DNA of 64,000 nt from Thiothrix fructosivorans (lineage in GTDB: Bacteria > Pseudomonadota > Gammaproteobacteria > Thiotrichales > Thiotrichaceae). Below the pieces are notes generated by a model, which was given only the letters and a program-made list of their open reading frames with translations, searched no databases and was not told the origin of the DNA. Where the stretch lies: positions 806,001-870,000 of the forward strand of contig NZ_JAFMPM010000006.1 of assembly GCF_017349355.1 (NCBI RefSeq), written 5' to 3'. The stretch's first letter is position 1, and every line of letters starts with the position of its first letter. Position numbers and translations under genes: made by a program. This document shows positions 39,682 to 48,677 of this stretch, in pieces.

Positions 39682-40938
39682 TCAGCCAGATAGCTGACTT
39701 ACTTCGGTGAGTTCCTGCTTCACAGAGCGGCGTAATGCCACATCTCCACAGGCTAACAAGCGGTGCCCCCGCTCTAAAACATTGACCGCCCCGACCACAT
39801 CGGCGTGGTTTTCATAGTCACATTCCACACACGCAAAGCGAGCTTGGGTTTGGCGGTTAGCGGCTGACACATGACCGCAACACGGGCAGGTTTGGCTGGT
39901 ATGGTGCGGTGGCACGGCAAACAGTATCCCGCCGTTCCATGCCGTTTTGTAATCCAGTTGCCGCCGAAATTCGCCCCAGCCTTGATCGAGGATCGCCTTG
40001 TTTAAGCCAGATTTGGCTGCAACGTTTTTGCCGGGATTTTCTGCCGTACCTGCCGCTGACTTGGACATATTCCGTACCTGCAAATCTTCGATGAACACGA
40101 GCGCGTGGTTTTGGCTAATCGTGGTCGTCGCTTTGTGCAGGAAATCACGGCGGGCATTGGCTATTTGTGTATGCGTTTTTTGAACTTTGGCTTTGGCTTT
40201 TTTCCAGTTGTTGCTGAATTTCTGCTTGTGTGTCATGCGCCGTTGGTATTTGGCGAGCTTGGCTTGTTGGATTTTAAAGCTGTTGAGCGGGGCAATATAG
40301 CTGCCATCCGAGAACGTGGCAAAACGGGCTATGCCCAAGTCAATACCAATGCTTCGGCTGCACTCAGCACCAGTAGCCGTAGTAGACACAGATTGTTCCA
40401 CTTCCCGCTGGGTTTGGATGCTGATGTACCACTTGCCGCTTTTGCCGGAAACGGTGACATTGCGCAATTCCCCCAACGCCTCACGGCTGTTGCGGTAGCG
40501 TATCCAGCCCAGTTTGGGCAGGAAAATACGGTTGTTACCTTGGTCAAGCTTGATTTGTTTGGGATCAGGGTAGCGGAAACTGTCACCGCTACCCCTGCGT
40601 TTGAAACGCGGAAAATCAGCGCGTTTGGCAAAGAAATGTTGGTAAGCTTTGTCGAGATCTTTCAGCGCATGTTGCAGCGGATGAATGGGAGAATCCTTCA
40701 ACCACGGGGTCTCTGTGCCATTACGCCATGCCGTCAGGTATTTTGCCATTGCCACGTAACCGATGAATTTTTTACCTGCTTCATGATTCGCTTGCTGCAA
40801 CGCTAACGCCTTGTTGTAAACAAATCGGCACGAACCCGCATAACGGCGCAGATTGCGCTGTTGTCCACCGTCTGGCTTGAGTTCGTATTTGAAGGCTTGG
40901 AGTCGTTGCATTTTCTGGAGTGTAGCCAACAATCGCAT
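39682..40938 (-). CDS. tnpB: TnpB RNA-guided nuclease (IS200/IS605 family)
   Basis: 418 residues. N-terminal OrfB helix-turn-helix (MQRLQAFKYELKPDGGQQRNLRRYAGSCRFVYNKALALQQ from about residue 10), the RuvC core with SIGIDLGIARFATFSDG (first Asp), VFIEDLQVRNMS (Glu), and HTSQTCPCCGHVSAANRQTQARFACVECDYENHADVVGAVNVL, which holds the zinc ribbon and the last Asp. All catalytic positions are present, so the nuclease looks active. Known relatives cut DNA at the guide-matching empty site to favour retention of the element. A start at codon 10-12 (MQRLQAFK) is more typical than the annotated one. Confidence 0.93.
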   Translation of the reverse strand: MRLLATLQKMQRLQAFKYELKPDGGQQRNLRRYAGSCRFVYNKALALQQANHEAGKKFIGYVAMAKYLTAWRNGTETPWLKDSPIHPLQHALKDLDKAYQHFFAKRADFPRFKRRGSGDSFRYPDPKQIKLDQGNNRIFLPKLGWIRYRNSREALGELRNVTVSGKSGKWYISIQTQREVEQSVSTTATGAECSRSIGIDLGIARFATFSDGSYIAPLNSFKIQQAKLAKYQRRMTHKQKFSNNWKKAKAKVQKTHTQIANARRDFLHKATTTISQNHALVFIEDLQVRNMSKSAAGTAENPGKNVAAKSGLNKAILDQGWGEFRRQLDYKTAWNGGILFAVPPHHTSQTCPCCGHVSAANRQTQARFACVECDYENHADVVGAVNVLERGHRLLACGDVALRRSVKQELTEVSQLSG

Positions 40939-41046
40939 GGATGAGAGTGGATTTATGTGCTAAACGGTGTTGCTTGGCAGATTAACCTGCGAACATAGGC
41001 TGCTTCGCCACCCGCGCTATCCTCCCCGCCCTGAAGGACGAGGTTT

Positions 41047-41932
41047 GTCGCGCAATCTGATCAAGCCGCCTGCGCAACGGGGCGCGTGCTGGCAAAGTCA
41101 GCGCAGCATCGAAGTCCGTAAGCTCGACATCAGCACCGATTACAAGCTGCCCAAAGCCTTGGCAAGCCAGTTGCTGACCGCAAAAGATGCCACCTTACGG
41201 GCGGCGGCGTTAAACGCGCTGGTGATGGCTACCATCCCCGAAGGTCACACCGGCTTTCTGGAAGTCGACGGCGAACAGCGCGAAATACTGACAGCAGGTA
41301 CGCACGTTTGGTGGCAATTCAACCACACGATCAAGGTCACGCAACTCGATTGCCGCCTGCAAAACATGGAAGTCAACGGTCAGGAAATCCTCACCAAAGA
41401 CCGCGTAGGCTTGCGCATCAATCTTTCCGCCATGTGGCAGATTGTTGATCCGCAGCAAGTCAAAACGGCACTGGCAGACCACAAGGACTACCTGTACCGC
41501 GAGCTGCAACTGGCGTTACGTGCCGTGGTTTCCACCCAAACGCTGGACGAATTGCTGGCAGACAAAAACCTGCTGAACCAATCCATCCAGCAAACGGTCG
41601 CGGAAAAAGCAGCGGCTTACGGCATCGACCTGAAAACCGTCGGAGCGCGTGACATCGTATTGCCCGGTGACATGAAGGCGATTCTGGCGCAAGTTGTCGA
41701 AGCCGAAAAACGCGCTGAAGCCAACCTGATCCGCCGCCGCGAAGAAACGCAGGAAACCCGTTCCCTGCACAACACCGCCAAGGTCATGGAAGGCAACCCG
41801 GTCTTGCTGCGCCTGAAAGAGCTGGAAATCTTGGAGAAGATCACCGGACGCATCAGCACCCTGAACGTCTACGGCGGTCTGGATGGCGTCATGAACGATC
41901 TGGTCAAGCTGACCGACAAATGTAAGGCATAA
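41047..41932 (+). pseudogene. Slipin (SPFH/band 7) protein lacking its N-terminus
   Basis: Open frame of about 295 codons joining the element left end to SPFH sequence: SIEVRKLDISTDYKLPKALASQLL..., VDGEQREILTAGTHVWWQFNHTIKVTQLDCRLQNMEVNGQEILTKDRVGLRINLSAMWQIVDPQQVKTALADHKDYLYRELQLALRAVVSTQTLDELLADKNLLNQSIQQTVAEKAAAYGIDLKTVGARDIVLPGDMKAILAQVVEAEKRAEAN. That is the band-7 domain and the following coiled coil of a slipin. The usual membrane anchor at the N-terminus has been lost to the insertion. A terminator follows the stop. Confidence 0.8.
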
Positions 41933-41942
41933 TGCCCTCAAC

Positions 41943-41970
41943 GTGACCATGAGATTACCCTCATGGTCAC
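41943..41970 (+). terminator. Rho-independent-type terminator after slipin
   Basis: GTGACCATGAG (41943-41953) and CTCATGGTCAC (41960-41970), perfect 11-bp stem, 6-base loop, followed by CTTT. Palindromic, so it would work in either direction. Confidence 0.75.
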
Positions 41971-41989
41971 CTTTAAACACGGATATTGT

Positions 41990-42679
41990 ATGAAACTAAA
42001 CTTTTATGAGTTATTAACGAAGGATCAGAACTTTTGCTCCGCGTTAGGGAAAACTGTTTTGGCGGCTGGGCGATTAGAGAGTACTTTGAAATCATACTTG
42101 CTCAGCACGTTATTTAATATCGACAAAATTAATAGACAAACCATGGTAAAACAAAGTAAATTCCTCAGCCTCATTCTGCGCCACCAGCCAGAGAAAATCG
42201 GTTTGATATTGGACGAAGCAGGTTGGGTGTCCGTGAGCGAATTACTCGCACAATTAGCTGCGCACGGTCGCGGCATGAGCATGGAAGAACTGGAATATGT
42301 CGTTGTCACCAATGACAAACAACGTTTCAGTTTCAACGCAGACAAAACCCACATCCGTGCCAATCAAGGGCATTCCCTGCAAACACTCGATTTAGGTTTG
42401 CAGCCTGTTGAGCCGCCCGAAATCCTGTATCACGGTACGGTGGAACGCTTTCTGGAGTCGATTTTGCCAACGGGGTTGGAAAAACGTTCGCGCCAGCATG
42501 TGCATTTGTCCGCCGATATAGACACCGCGCACAAGGTTGGTAGTCGTCATGGTAAGCCTGTCATTCTGAAAGTGGCGGCAGGACAAATGCAGCGTAATGG
42601 GTGTGTTTTTTTTCGCTCAGATAATGGCGTATGGCTGACAGACCACGTACCGATAGTTTACCTTTCAATAAACAGCTAA
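41990..42679 (+). CDS. kptA: RNA 2'-phosphotransferase with extra N-terminal segment
   Basis: 229 residues from MKLNFYELL. The KptA/Tpt1 enzyme proper starts at residue 52 (MVKQSKFLSLILRHQPEKIGL, ATG at 42143). Signature residues are visible: LRHQPEKIGL (Arg, His), RANQGHS (His), YHGT, RSRQHVHLS (Arg) and CVFFRSDNGVWLT (Arg). It transfers an RNA-internal 2'-phosphate to NAD, giving ADP-ribose 1''-2''-cyclic phosphate. The first about 51 residues (KLNFYELLTKDQNFCSALGKTVLAAGRLESTLKSYLLSTLFNID) are not part of the family and look like the start of another protein, in frame by chance or a real fusion. Family members are about 180 residues. Confidence 0.9.
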   Translation: MKLNFYELLTKDQNFCSALGKTVLAAGRLESTLKSYLLSTLFNIDKINRQTMVKQSKFLSLILRHQPEKIGLILDEAGWVSVSELLAQLAAHGRGMSMEELEYVVVTNDKQRFSFNADKTHIRANQGHSLQTLDLGLQPVEPPEILYHGTVERFLESILPTGLEKRSRQHVHLSADIDTAHKVGSRHGKPVILKVAAGQMQRNGCVFFRSDNGVWLTDHVPIVYLSINS

Positions 42680-42700
42680 AAAAACAAGACTAGTAGCCAC

Positions 42701-43048
42701 ATGACACTGAAAAAACTCCTCGCCAATCTTGGCAAAATAACCGTTGCGATCATGATTGTCTTTGGTGGTTTCGCTATTTGGGTCAATCATGCGGAACAGT
42801 CAGCTTTAACCCAAGCTACTAACTTTTGTAGCAACATCAGCATAGGTCAGCAGGTTGATGCGATTTTGGAGCAGGCATGGGCAGTTGGCGCGGATAAGCG
42901 GCATACACGTTGGGTTACGGGCGAAGCAGGGAAAGCCGACTGGCTACCTGTCACGTTCATTGGTGCGGGCGTATTTTCTCGCCATTTTTGCTCCATTGAC
43001 GCACAGGACGGTATTGTCATCACCAAACAAGTAAAATTCATGGACTAA
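42701..43048 (+). CDS. Small membrane-anchored hypothetical protein
   Basis: 115 residues with one N-terminal transmembrane segment (ITVAIMIVFGGFAIWV) and a soluble periplasmic-side domain with two cysteines (TNFCSNISIGQQVD, FSRHFCSIDAQDG). No family recognised. It begins 21 bp after kptA on the same strand and 24 bp before the exonuclease, so the three may form one unit. Confidence 0.7.
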   Translation: MTLKKLLANLGKITVAIMIVFGGFAIWVNHAEQSALTQATNFCSNISIGQQVDAILEQAWAVGADKRHTRWVTGEAGKADWLPVTFIGAGVFSRHFCSIDAQDGIVITKQVKFMD

Positions 43049-43072
43049 ATTCTAAATTAAGGAGAAACACAG

Positions 43073-43591
43073 ATGACCTTCATCATGGTCGACATCGAAG
43101 CCGATGGCCCAATCCCCGGCGATTACTCCATGGTCAGTTTCGGCGCGGTGATCGTCGAACCCGGCTTACACCGCACCTTCTACGGGCAACTCCAACCGAT
43201 TTCCGAATGCTGGATTCCCGAAGCGCTTGCCGTCAGTGGTCACAGCCGCGAGGAAACGCTTACGTTTGACGAGCCAACACAAGTGATGCAACGCTTTGCC
43301 GATTGGCTCAAGCGCGAAGTCAAAAGCCGTCCGCATTTCATCGCCGATAATAACGGCTTCGACTGGTCGTTCATCAACTGGTATTTCCACCACTTTCTGG
43401 GCGCCAACCCATTTGGCTACAGCTCCACCAATCTTGGCTCACTGTACAAAGGCGTGGTGCGGGATATGTTTCAGAATTTTAAGCACTTGCGTAAAACGGC
43501 ACACGACCACCACCCGGTGAATGATGCGAAGGGGAATGCCGAAGCGTTGTTAGCCATAAAAGCGCAATACGGTTTAAAACTGCCAAGTTAA
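43073..43591 (+). CDS. DEDD-family 3'-5' exonuclease
   Basis: 172 residues. Acidic motifs of the DEDDh exonuclease fold: FIMVDIEADGPIPGDYSMVSFGAV (D and E), ADNNGFDWSFINWYFHHF (third D) and HDHHPVNDAKGNAEALLAIK (His and final D). Similar stand-alone proteins are annotated as DnaQ-like or oligoribonuclease-like; the substrate here is unknown. Good ribosome site (TAAGGAGAAA). Last gene of the plus-strand run, converging on ung with an 11-bp gap. Confidence 0.85.
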   Translation: MTFIMVDIEADGPIPGDYSMVSFGAVIVEPGLHRTFYGQLQPISECWIPEALAVSGHSREETLTFDEPTQVMQRFADWLKREVKSRPHFIADNNGFDWSFINWYFHHFLGANPFGYSSTNLGSLYKGVVRDMFQNFKHLRKTAHDHHPVNDAKGNAEALLAIKAQYGLKLPS

Positions 43592-43602
43592 TGACAGACG
43601 TT

Positions 43603-44274
43603 TTACAACTGCCAACGAACTTCCTCGCGCCCTTGCGCCTGCAAAAACGCATTCGCCCGCGAAAATGGCTTACTACCAAAAAATCCCCGCCGTGCCGACA
43701 ACGGCGATGGATGGGCGCTTTGCAAAATCAAATGGCGCGAAGCATCAATCAACCCCACCTTTTTCTGCGCGTGACCACCCCACAGTACAAACACCACGGG
43801 CTGTGCTTGCTGGTTAACCGCTTGAATCACCGCATCGGTAAAACGTTCCCAGCCCTGTTTCTGGTGACTACCGGCTTGACCTGCTTCCACCGATAGCACG
43901 GTATTCAGTAATAACACGCCCTGATCCGCCCACGCTTGCAAGCAACCCGTATGGCTATTATCCACGCCCACATCAGTGAGCAATTCCTTAACAATATTCT
44001 GCAAGGAACGCGGCAACGGTTTCACCTCCGGCAATACCGAAAACGCCAAGCCATGCGCGTGCCCGACAGTCGGGTACGGGTCTTGCCCCAAAATCACCAC
44101 CTTGACCTTATCCAGCGCGGTGGCTTGCAAGGCATTGAAACGCATGGCGGCGGGGGGTAGGAGGGTTTTCCCCGTTGCTGCTTCGTGTGCAAGGAAGTCC
44201 TGCAAGATTTGCCAGTACGGTTGCGCCAATTCAGCGGCGAGGGCTTCCTGCCATGTTGTATCCATATTACTCAT
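43603..44274 (-). CDS. ung: Uracil-DNA glycosylase
   Basis: 223 residues from MSNMDTTWQEAL, aligned with the start of E. coli Ung. It removes uracil from DNA as the first step of base excision repair. Motifs: VVILGQDPYPTVGHAHGLAFSV (catalytic Asp in GQDPYP), LLLNTVLSV, VVFVLWGGHAQKK, and LQSAHPSPLSARRGFFGSKPFSRAN (His in HPSPLS). Length normal. It overlaps the DUF2238 gene by 8 bp. Alternative starts at 44283 and 44265 exist. Confidence 0.95.
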   Translation of the reverse strand: MSNMDTTWQEALAAELAQPYWQILQDFLAHEAATGKTLLPPAAMRFNALQATALDKVKVVILGQDPYPTVGHAHGLAFSVLPEVKPLPRSLQNIVKELLTDVGVDNSHTGCLQAWADQGVLLLNTVLSVEAGQAGSHQKQGWERFTDAVIQAVNQQAQPVVFVLWGGHAQKKVGLIDASRHLILQSAHPSPLSARRGFFGSKPFSRANAFLQAQGREEVRWQL

Positions 44275-44902
44275 CTTTCTCACGTTGTAACCACAGGTTT
44301 AGCCCCGCCGTTATTCCCATTGCCAGCAGCGCCCCTACGCTTGCCAGCAACATATCTTTGTGCGCATCCCATACATCGCCTTGTGTGCCGAGGTAAGCCA
44401 TGCCCAGTTCGCCGCCGAAGGCTTCCGCCGCCAACCATTCCACTAGCTCATACAGCATGGCAGTGGACATGGTGACATCCAGCGGCAGAAAATAGCTCCA
44501 AAAACCCTTTACCCACGCCACACGGATAAACAGTTCCCGCAGCGGATACGCCAGCAATAAGCCATGCAGGAAATGCACCAACCGATCGAAATGGTTACGC
44601 TCGAACTCCAGCGCTTCATTCAAGGAATAGCCAAACGCCGCCCGCCACCATCGGTCATACGGCACTTCGGCATAAGTGTAGTGCGACCCGACTTCATGTA
44701 GGCATAGGAAACTGAAGATCAGCGTGTAGGACAGGCGCGACAAAGGCAATGACTTGCGGGTACTCAGCAATAGGATCAGCGCCGCCACCGTGAGGACGTT
44801 TTCCAACATCCAGTCAGCGCGGTACAGAGGCGCAATACCCAGCGCCACTGCCCACACTAAAAATATTCCCAGCAACAATAAGAACCAAGTACGCTGTGTC
44901 AT
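44267..44902 (-). CDS. DUF2238 (YjdF-like) membrane protein
   Basis: 211 residues with about six transmembrane segments (WFLLLLGIFLVWAVALGI, VLTVAALILLLS, LIFSFLCLHEVG, LVHFLHGLLLAYPL, MSTAMLYELVEWLA, MLLASVGALLAMGITAGL). Conserved LHEVGSHYTYAEVPYDRWWR, ERNHFDRLVHFLHG and DVWDAHKDMLLASVGA identify the DUF2238/YjdF family, function unknown. Its 3' end overlaps ung. Start by ATG at 44902, following the deacetylase gene by 35 bp on the same strand. Confidence 0.88.
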   Translation of the reverse strand: MTQRTWFLLLLGIFLVWAVALGIAPLYRADWMLENVLTVAALILLLSTRKSLPLSRLSYTLIFSFLCLHEVGSHYTYAEVPYDRWWRAAFGYSLNEALEFERNHFDRLVHFLHGLLLAYPLRELFIRVAWVKGFWSYFLPLDVTMSTAMLYELVEWLAAEAFGGELGMAYLGTQGDVWDAHKDMLLASVGALLAMGITAGLNLWLQREKDE

Positions 44903-44937
44903 CGTGTTTGTTCTAGGGTTGGGAGGTTGGGGAATAG

Positions 44938-45867
44938 CTAGTGAAATTCCGCCAATTCTTTGATATGCGCCGTGACCGCTCGCCCCAGTGGTGACAATTC
45001 ATAACCGCCTTCTAAGCACGATACCAAGCGTCCGCCTGCAAATTCTTTGGCGATTTGGCAGAGTTCTTTGGTGATCCAGACGTAATCGCGCTCGACCAGA
45101 TTAAAGCCGCCCATGTCGTCTTCCAAATGCGAATCGAATCCGGCGGAAATCATCACCAATTCTGGCTTGAACTCCCGCATAGCCGGTAACCAATGGGTTT
45201 GTACCGCTTCACGCCATGCTGCCCCACCTGTCCCGGCGGGTAGGGCGAGGTTGTAGATGTTCGGCACATTCGTATCTGCGCCCGTGAACGGATAAAACGG
45301 GTGCTGGAACGATGAACAGAACATCACCTTGTCATTGCCACTGAAGATTTCTTCCGTGCCATCGCCGTGATGTACGTCGAAGTCAATGATGGCAATGCGG
45401 TCAATGCCATACACATCAATAGCATATGCCGCGCCGACCGCTACGTTATTGAAGATACAGAAACCTGCCGCTTGGCTGCGCCCCGCGTGATGACCGGGGG
45501 GGCGAATCGCGCAAAACGTGTGTTTATGCGAACCCGCCATGACCAAATCCACCGCCATGACTACCGCACCCGCTGCGTGTAACGCGGCATCGAGTGTATG
45601 CGGATTCATGCCGGTATCACCGTCGAGCATGGCATGACCTTCAGTGGGTGACGTGGCAAACACGCGCTCCACGTACTCGGCATCGTGCACGCGCAACAGG
45701 TGTTCACGTTCCGCGCAATGCGAATCGTAATGGCGTGAAATCCAATCCACACCTGACATGATCATGCGGTTGTTAATGGCATCCAAACGCTCCGCGCATT
45801 CGGGATGATACGGTGAGCCATTATCATGCAAATGGCAATGAGAGTGAGTAATTACGGCAACGGTCAT
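44938..45867 (-). CDS. Histone-deacetylase-family protein (class II/AcuC-like)
   Basis: 309 residues from MTVAVITHSHCHLHDNGSPYHPECAERL. Zinc-dependent deacetylase motifs: RPPGHHAGRSQAAGFCIFNNVAVGA (tandem His), AIIDFDVHHGDGTEEIF (Asp/His zinc ligands) and ISAGFDSHLEDDMGGFNL (last Asp). Bacterial members deacetylate acetylated small molecules or protein lysines, e.g. AcuC on acetyl-CoA synthetase. It is divergent from a gene fusing acyl-CoA synthetase and acetyltransferase domains, 98 bp apart. Start chosen by family alignment; ORF extends 45 bases further upstream. Confidence 0.9.
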   Translation of the reverse strand: MTVAVITHSHCHLHDNGSPYHPECAERLDAINNRMIMSGVDWISRHYDSHCAEREHLLRVHDAEYVERVFATSPTEGHAMLDGDTGMNPHTLDAALHAAGAVVMAVDLVMAGSHKHTFCAIRPPGHHAGRSQAAGFCIFNNVAVGAAYAIDVYGIDRIAIIDFDVHHGDGTEEIFSGNDKVMFCSSFQHPFYPFTGADTNVPNIYNLALPAGTGGAAWREAVQTHWLPAMREFKPELVMISAGFDSHLEDDMGGFNLVERDYVWITKELCQIAKEFAGGRLVSCLEGGYELSPLGRAVTAHIKELAEFH

Positions 45868-45965
45868 GTTCTTTTCACAAAAATAGGCGTAGAATATGTT
45901 GCAATGCAGCAAAGGGCGTAAATTTCGTTTCCCTTTTGCCTCTCGTCATCATAGAGGTTTTGGCT

Positions 45966-48677
45966 ATGAGCCACCATTACTTAAATCAACTATTCGCCCC
46001 GCACAGTGTCGCGGTTTTTGGCGCAACTGAGCGCGAAAAGTCCGTTGGTGCACTGGTCTTCCAGAATTTACTGTCCGCCGGTTTCAAAGGCGCACTGTAT
46101 CCCATCAACCCCAAGTACACCGAGATTCAAGGTCAACCAGCTTATCCGAATTTGGCAGCATTAAACAAGCCAGTCGATTTAGCCGTGGTTGCCACGCCTG
46201 CTGCCACTGTGCCGGGTATTATTCGCCAATGCGGTGAACACGGTGTCAAGGGTGTGGTGATTGTGTCGGCTGGTTTTGCCGAAGCAGGTAATCGCGGGCG
46301 ACGCTTGCAACAAAACATTACCGAGATTGCACGCCAATACGGCATCCACATTATTGGTCCCAATTGTCTGGGGATTATGCGCCCTTCGGTGGGTTTGAAT
46401 GCCACCTTTACGCGTAATCAAGCCCAACCCGGCAATCTGGCATTGGTGTCACAATCCGGCGCGATGTGTACGGCGGTGTTGGATTGGGCAGCCTCGCAAG
46501 GTATCGGTTTTTCTACCGTGATTACCTTGGGTGATACGGCGGACGTGGATTTCGGCGATGCCTTGGATTTTCTGGCGCTTGACCCGAAAACCGATAGCAT
46601 TTTGCTGTACGTGGAAGGTATCCACGATGCACGCGGTTTTATGAGTGGTTTGCGCACTGCCTCGCGCATGAAACCGGTTATCGTGCTGAAAGCAGGGCGT
46701 TACGAAGAAGGTTCGCGGGCAGTTATGTCGCATACCGGCGCGATTGTCGGCGGCGATGATGCTTTCGATGCCGCGTTGGAACGTGCTGGTGTGGTGCGGG
46801 TGAATACCATTGTGCAATTATTTGCCGCTGCCCAAATCTTGTCATCAGGTATCCGCGTGCAACGTGATCGCTTGCTTATTATTACCAATGGCGGTGGTCC
46901 CGGTGTAATGGCAACGGATCGCGCTGTGGAAATGGGTTTGCGCATGGCGGAACTTGCGCCGAATACGCTGGCAGAGTTGAACAAAGTGTTGCCGTTTACG
47001 TGGTCGCATGGCAATCCGGTCGACATTCTCGGTGATGCTGACCCCGAACGTTACATTGCTGCGCTGAAACTTTGTATGCAGGATGATAATCTCGACGGCA
47101 TTCTCGTCATGCTCACCCCGCAAGCGATGACTGACCCCGCTGGTGTGGCGCAAGCGGTGGTTAACCTGTGTGAAACCAATAAAAAAGGCAAGCATTGCAA
47201 ACCAGTGTTGACTTGTTGGATGGGTGAAGAACAGGTGGCTAGCGGTCGCAAAATTCTCGCCGAAGCGGGTGTGCCGCATTTCCGCACGCCGGAATCAGCG
47301 GTGGAAGCGTTTGCGTACCTCACCCAATACCGTAGCAATCAGAAGTTGCTCATGCAAGTCCCGCCCTCGGTGAAGGAACAAAAAACCGAACCGGACGTGG
47401 ATGGCGCACGGTTGATTATTGAAAGTGTGCTGGCAGAAGGGAGGCGTTCGCTGTCTACCACGGAATCGCGTGCGATTCTTGCCGCGTTCCGTATTCCTGC
47501 CATGCCGACGGTGTTGGTGCGCAGCCCGTCTGAAGCATTAGTGGCGGCGGAATCGCTGGGCTATCCGGTGGTGCTAAAAATCAGTTCCCCCGACATTCAG
47601 CACAAATCCGATGTGGATGGCGTGCGCCTCAACGTTGCCAGTGCCCATGCGGTACGCAGTGTCTATCAGGAATTGTTGGAAGCGACGCGCCGCAGTATGC
47701 CCGAAGCGCGTATCGACGGTGTGACGGTGGAAAGCATGTACCACAGCACCTCCTCTCGTGAATTGATGATTGGGGTGGTGCGTGATCCGGTGTTTGGTCC
47801 GGTGATCAGCTTTGGCATGGGGGGCACCTCAGTGGAGATCCACCGTGACCGCGCGGTTGCCTTGCCACCGCTCAACGATTACATGATTAAGAAAACCGTG
47901 TGCCGCACGCGTGTGGCGCGTTTGCTGGGGCAGTTCCGCAATATGCCGTCGATTAATTTCGAGGCATTGTGGAAGGTGATGCAACGCGTCTCCGAGATGG
48001 TGTGCGAATTGCCCGAAATCATGGAAATGGACATCAACCCGTTGATGGCGGATGTCAACGGCGTGATTGCGGTGGATGCGCGTTTCATCATCAATTACCC
48101 GCCCACGACGGCGCGGCGCTATGATCACATGGCCATTCACCCTTACCCGAATGACTTGGTGAAGCGTCAGCAATTGCCAGATGGTACAGATATTATTATT
48201 CGCCCCATTCGCCCCGAAGATGCGGAGATGGAGCAAGAATTCGTGCGCAACCTGTCGAAAGAATCGCGGTATATGCGGTTCATGCAGGCATTGCGTGAAC
48301 TCACGCCTGACATGCTGGTGCGTCTTACGCAAATTGATTATGACCGTGAAATGGCGTTTTTGGCGCTGACAAGGCAAGATGGTAAGGAAGTCGAGATGGG
48401 CGTGGCACGTTACGCCATTAATCCTGATAAGAGCAGTTGCGAATTCGCACTGGTGATTGGCGATGGATGGCAAAATCGTGGCTTGGGCGGCTTGATGATG
48501 CAAACCTTGATTGATACGGCGCGTGCTAAAGGTTTGCGCACGATTGAAGGTGAAGTATTGCCGCATAATAACGGGATGCTCAAACTGATGCAGCGTTTGG
48601 GTTTTGCTCGCCATCAGGATGGCTTGGATGATGGTGTGGTGGTGGTCACTAAACGCTTAGGAGATTCGTGTTGCTAA
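45966..48677 (+). CDS. Acyl-CoA synthetase (NDP-forming)/GNAT acetyltransferase fusion
   Basis: 903 residues from MSHHYLNQLFAPHSVAVFGATEREKSVGALVF. Order: CoA-binding domain (about 1-130), succinyl-CoA-ligase-like flavodoxin domains (about 140-460, MSHTGAIVGGDDAFDAAL contains the phosphohistidine), ATP-grasp (about 485-700, AILAAFRIPAMPTVLVRSPSEA...LKISSPDIQHKSDVDGVRL), and C-terminal GNAT (about 740-900, IRPIRPEDAEMEQEFVRNL...IGDGWQNRGLGGLMMQTLIDTAR). This is the Pat/PatZ (YfiQ) architecture that acetylates protein lysines, often acetyl-CoA synthetase. Overlaps thiD by one base. Divergent deacetylase next door would reverse the mark. Confidence 0.93.
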   Translation: MSHHYLNQLFAPHSVAVFGATEREKSVGALVFQNLLSAGFKGALYPINPKYTEIQGQPAYPNLAALNKPVDLAVVATPAATVPGIIRQCGEHGVKGVVIVSAGFAEAGNRGRRLQQNITEIARQYGIHIIGPNCLGIMRPSVGLNATFTRNQAQPGNLALVSQSGAMCTAVLDWAASQGIGFSTVITLGDTADVDFGDALDFLALDPKTDSILLYVEGIHDARGFMSGLRTASRMKPVIVLKAGRYEEGSRAVMSHTGAIVGGDDAFDAALERAGVVRVNTIVQLFAAAQILSSGIRVQRDRLLIITNGGGPGVMATDRAVEMGLRMAELAPNTLAELNKVLPFTWSHGNPVDILGDADPERYIAALKLCMQDDNLDGILVMLTPQAMTDPAGVAQAVVNLCETNKKGKHCKPVLTCWMGEEQVASGRKILAEAGVPHFRTPESAVEAFAYLTQYRSNQKLLMQVPPSVKEQKTEPDVDGARLIIESVLAEGRRSLSTTESRAILAAFRIPAMPTVLVRSPSEALVAAESLGYPVVLKISSPDIQHKSDVDGVRLNVASAHAVRSVYQELLEATRRSMPEARIDGVTVESMYHSTSSRELMIGVVRDPVFGPVISFGMGGTSVEIHRDRAVALPPLNDYMIKKTVCRTRVARLLGQFRNMPSINFEALWKVMQRVSEMVCELPEIMEMDINPLMADVNGVIAVDARFIINYPPTTARRYDHMAIHPYPNDLVKRQQLPDGTDIIIRPIRPEDAEMEQEFVRNLSKESRYMRFMQALRELTPDMLVRLTQIDYDREMAFLALTRQDGKEVEMGVARYAINPDKSSCEFALVIGDGWQNRGLGGLMMQTLIDTARAKGLRTIEGEVLPHNNGMLKLMQRLGFARHQDGLDDGVVVVTKRLGDSCC

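Larger units (their letters stand above)
39639..41046 (-). mobile_element. TnpB-only IS200/IS605-type element
   Basis: About 1.4 kb. Right end hairpin at 39641-39668 and a subterminal hairpin CTCCCCGCCCTGAAGGACGAGG at about 41021-41042 mark the two ends. No TnpA gene. Insertion cut a tRNA on one side and the 5' end of a slipin gene on the other. The exact left end is uncertain. Confidence 0.75.

Noticed and set aside
41047-41100. Start of the slipin gene at 40967 as a real N-terminus
   Set aside because: The first about 27 residues are encoded by the TnpB element's end and are rich in Arg, Pro and Cys unlike any slipin; treated as a truncated gene.
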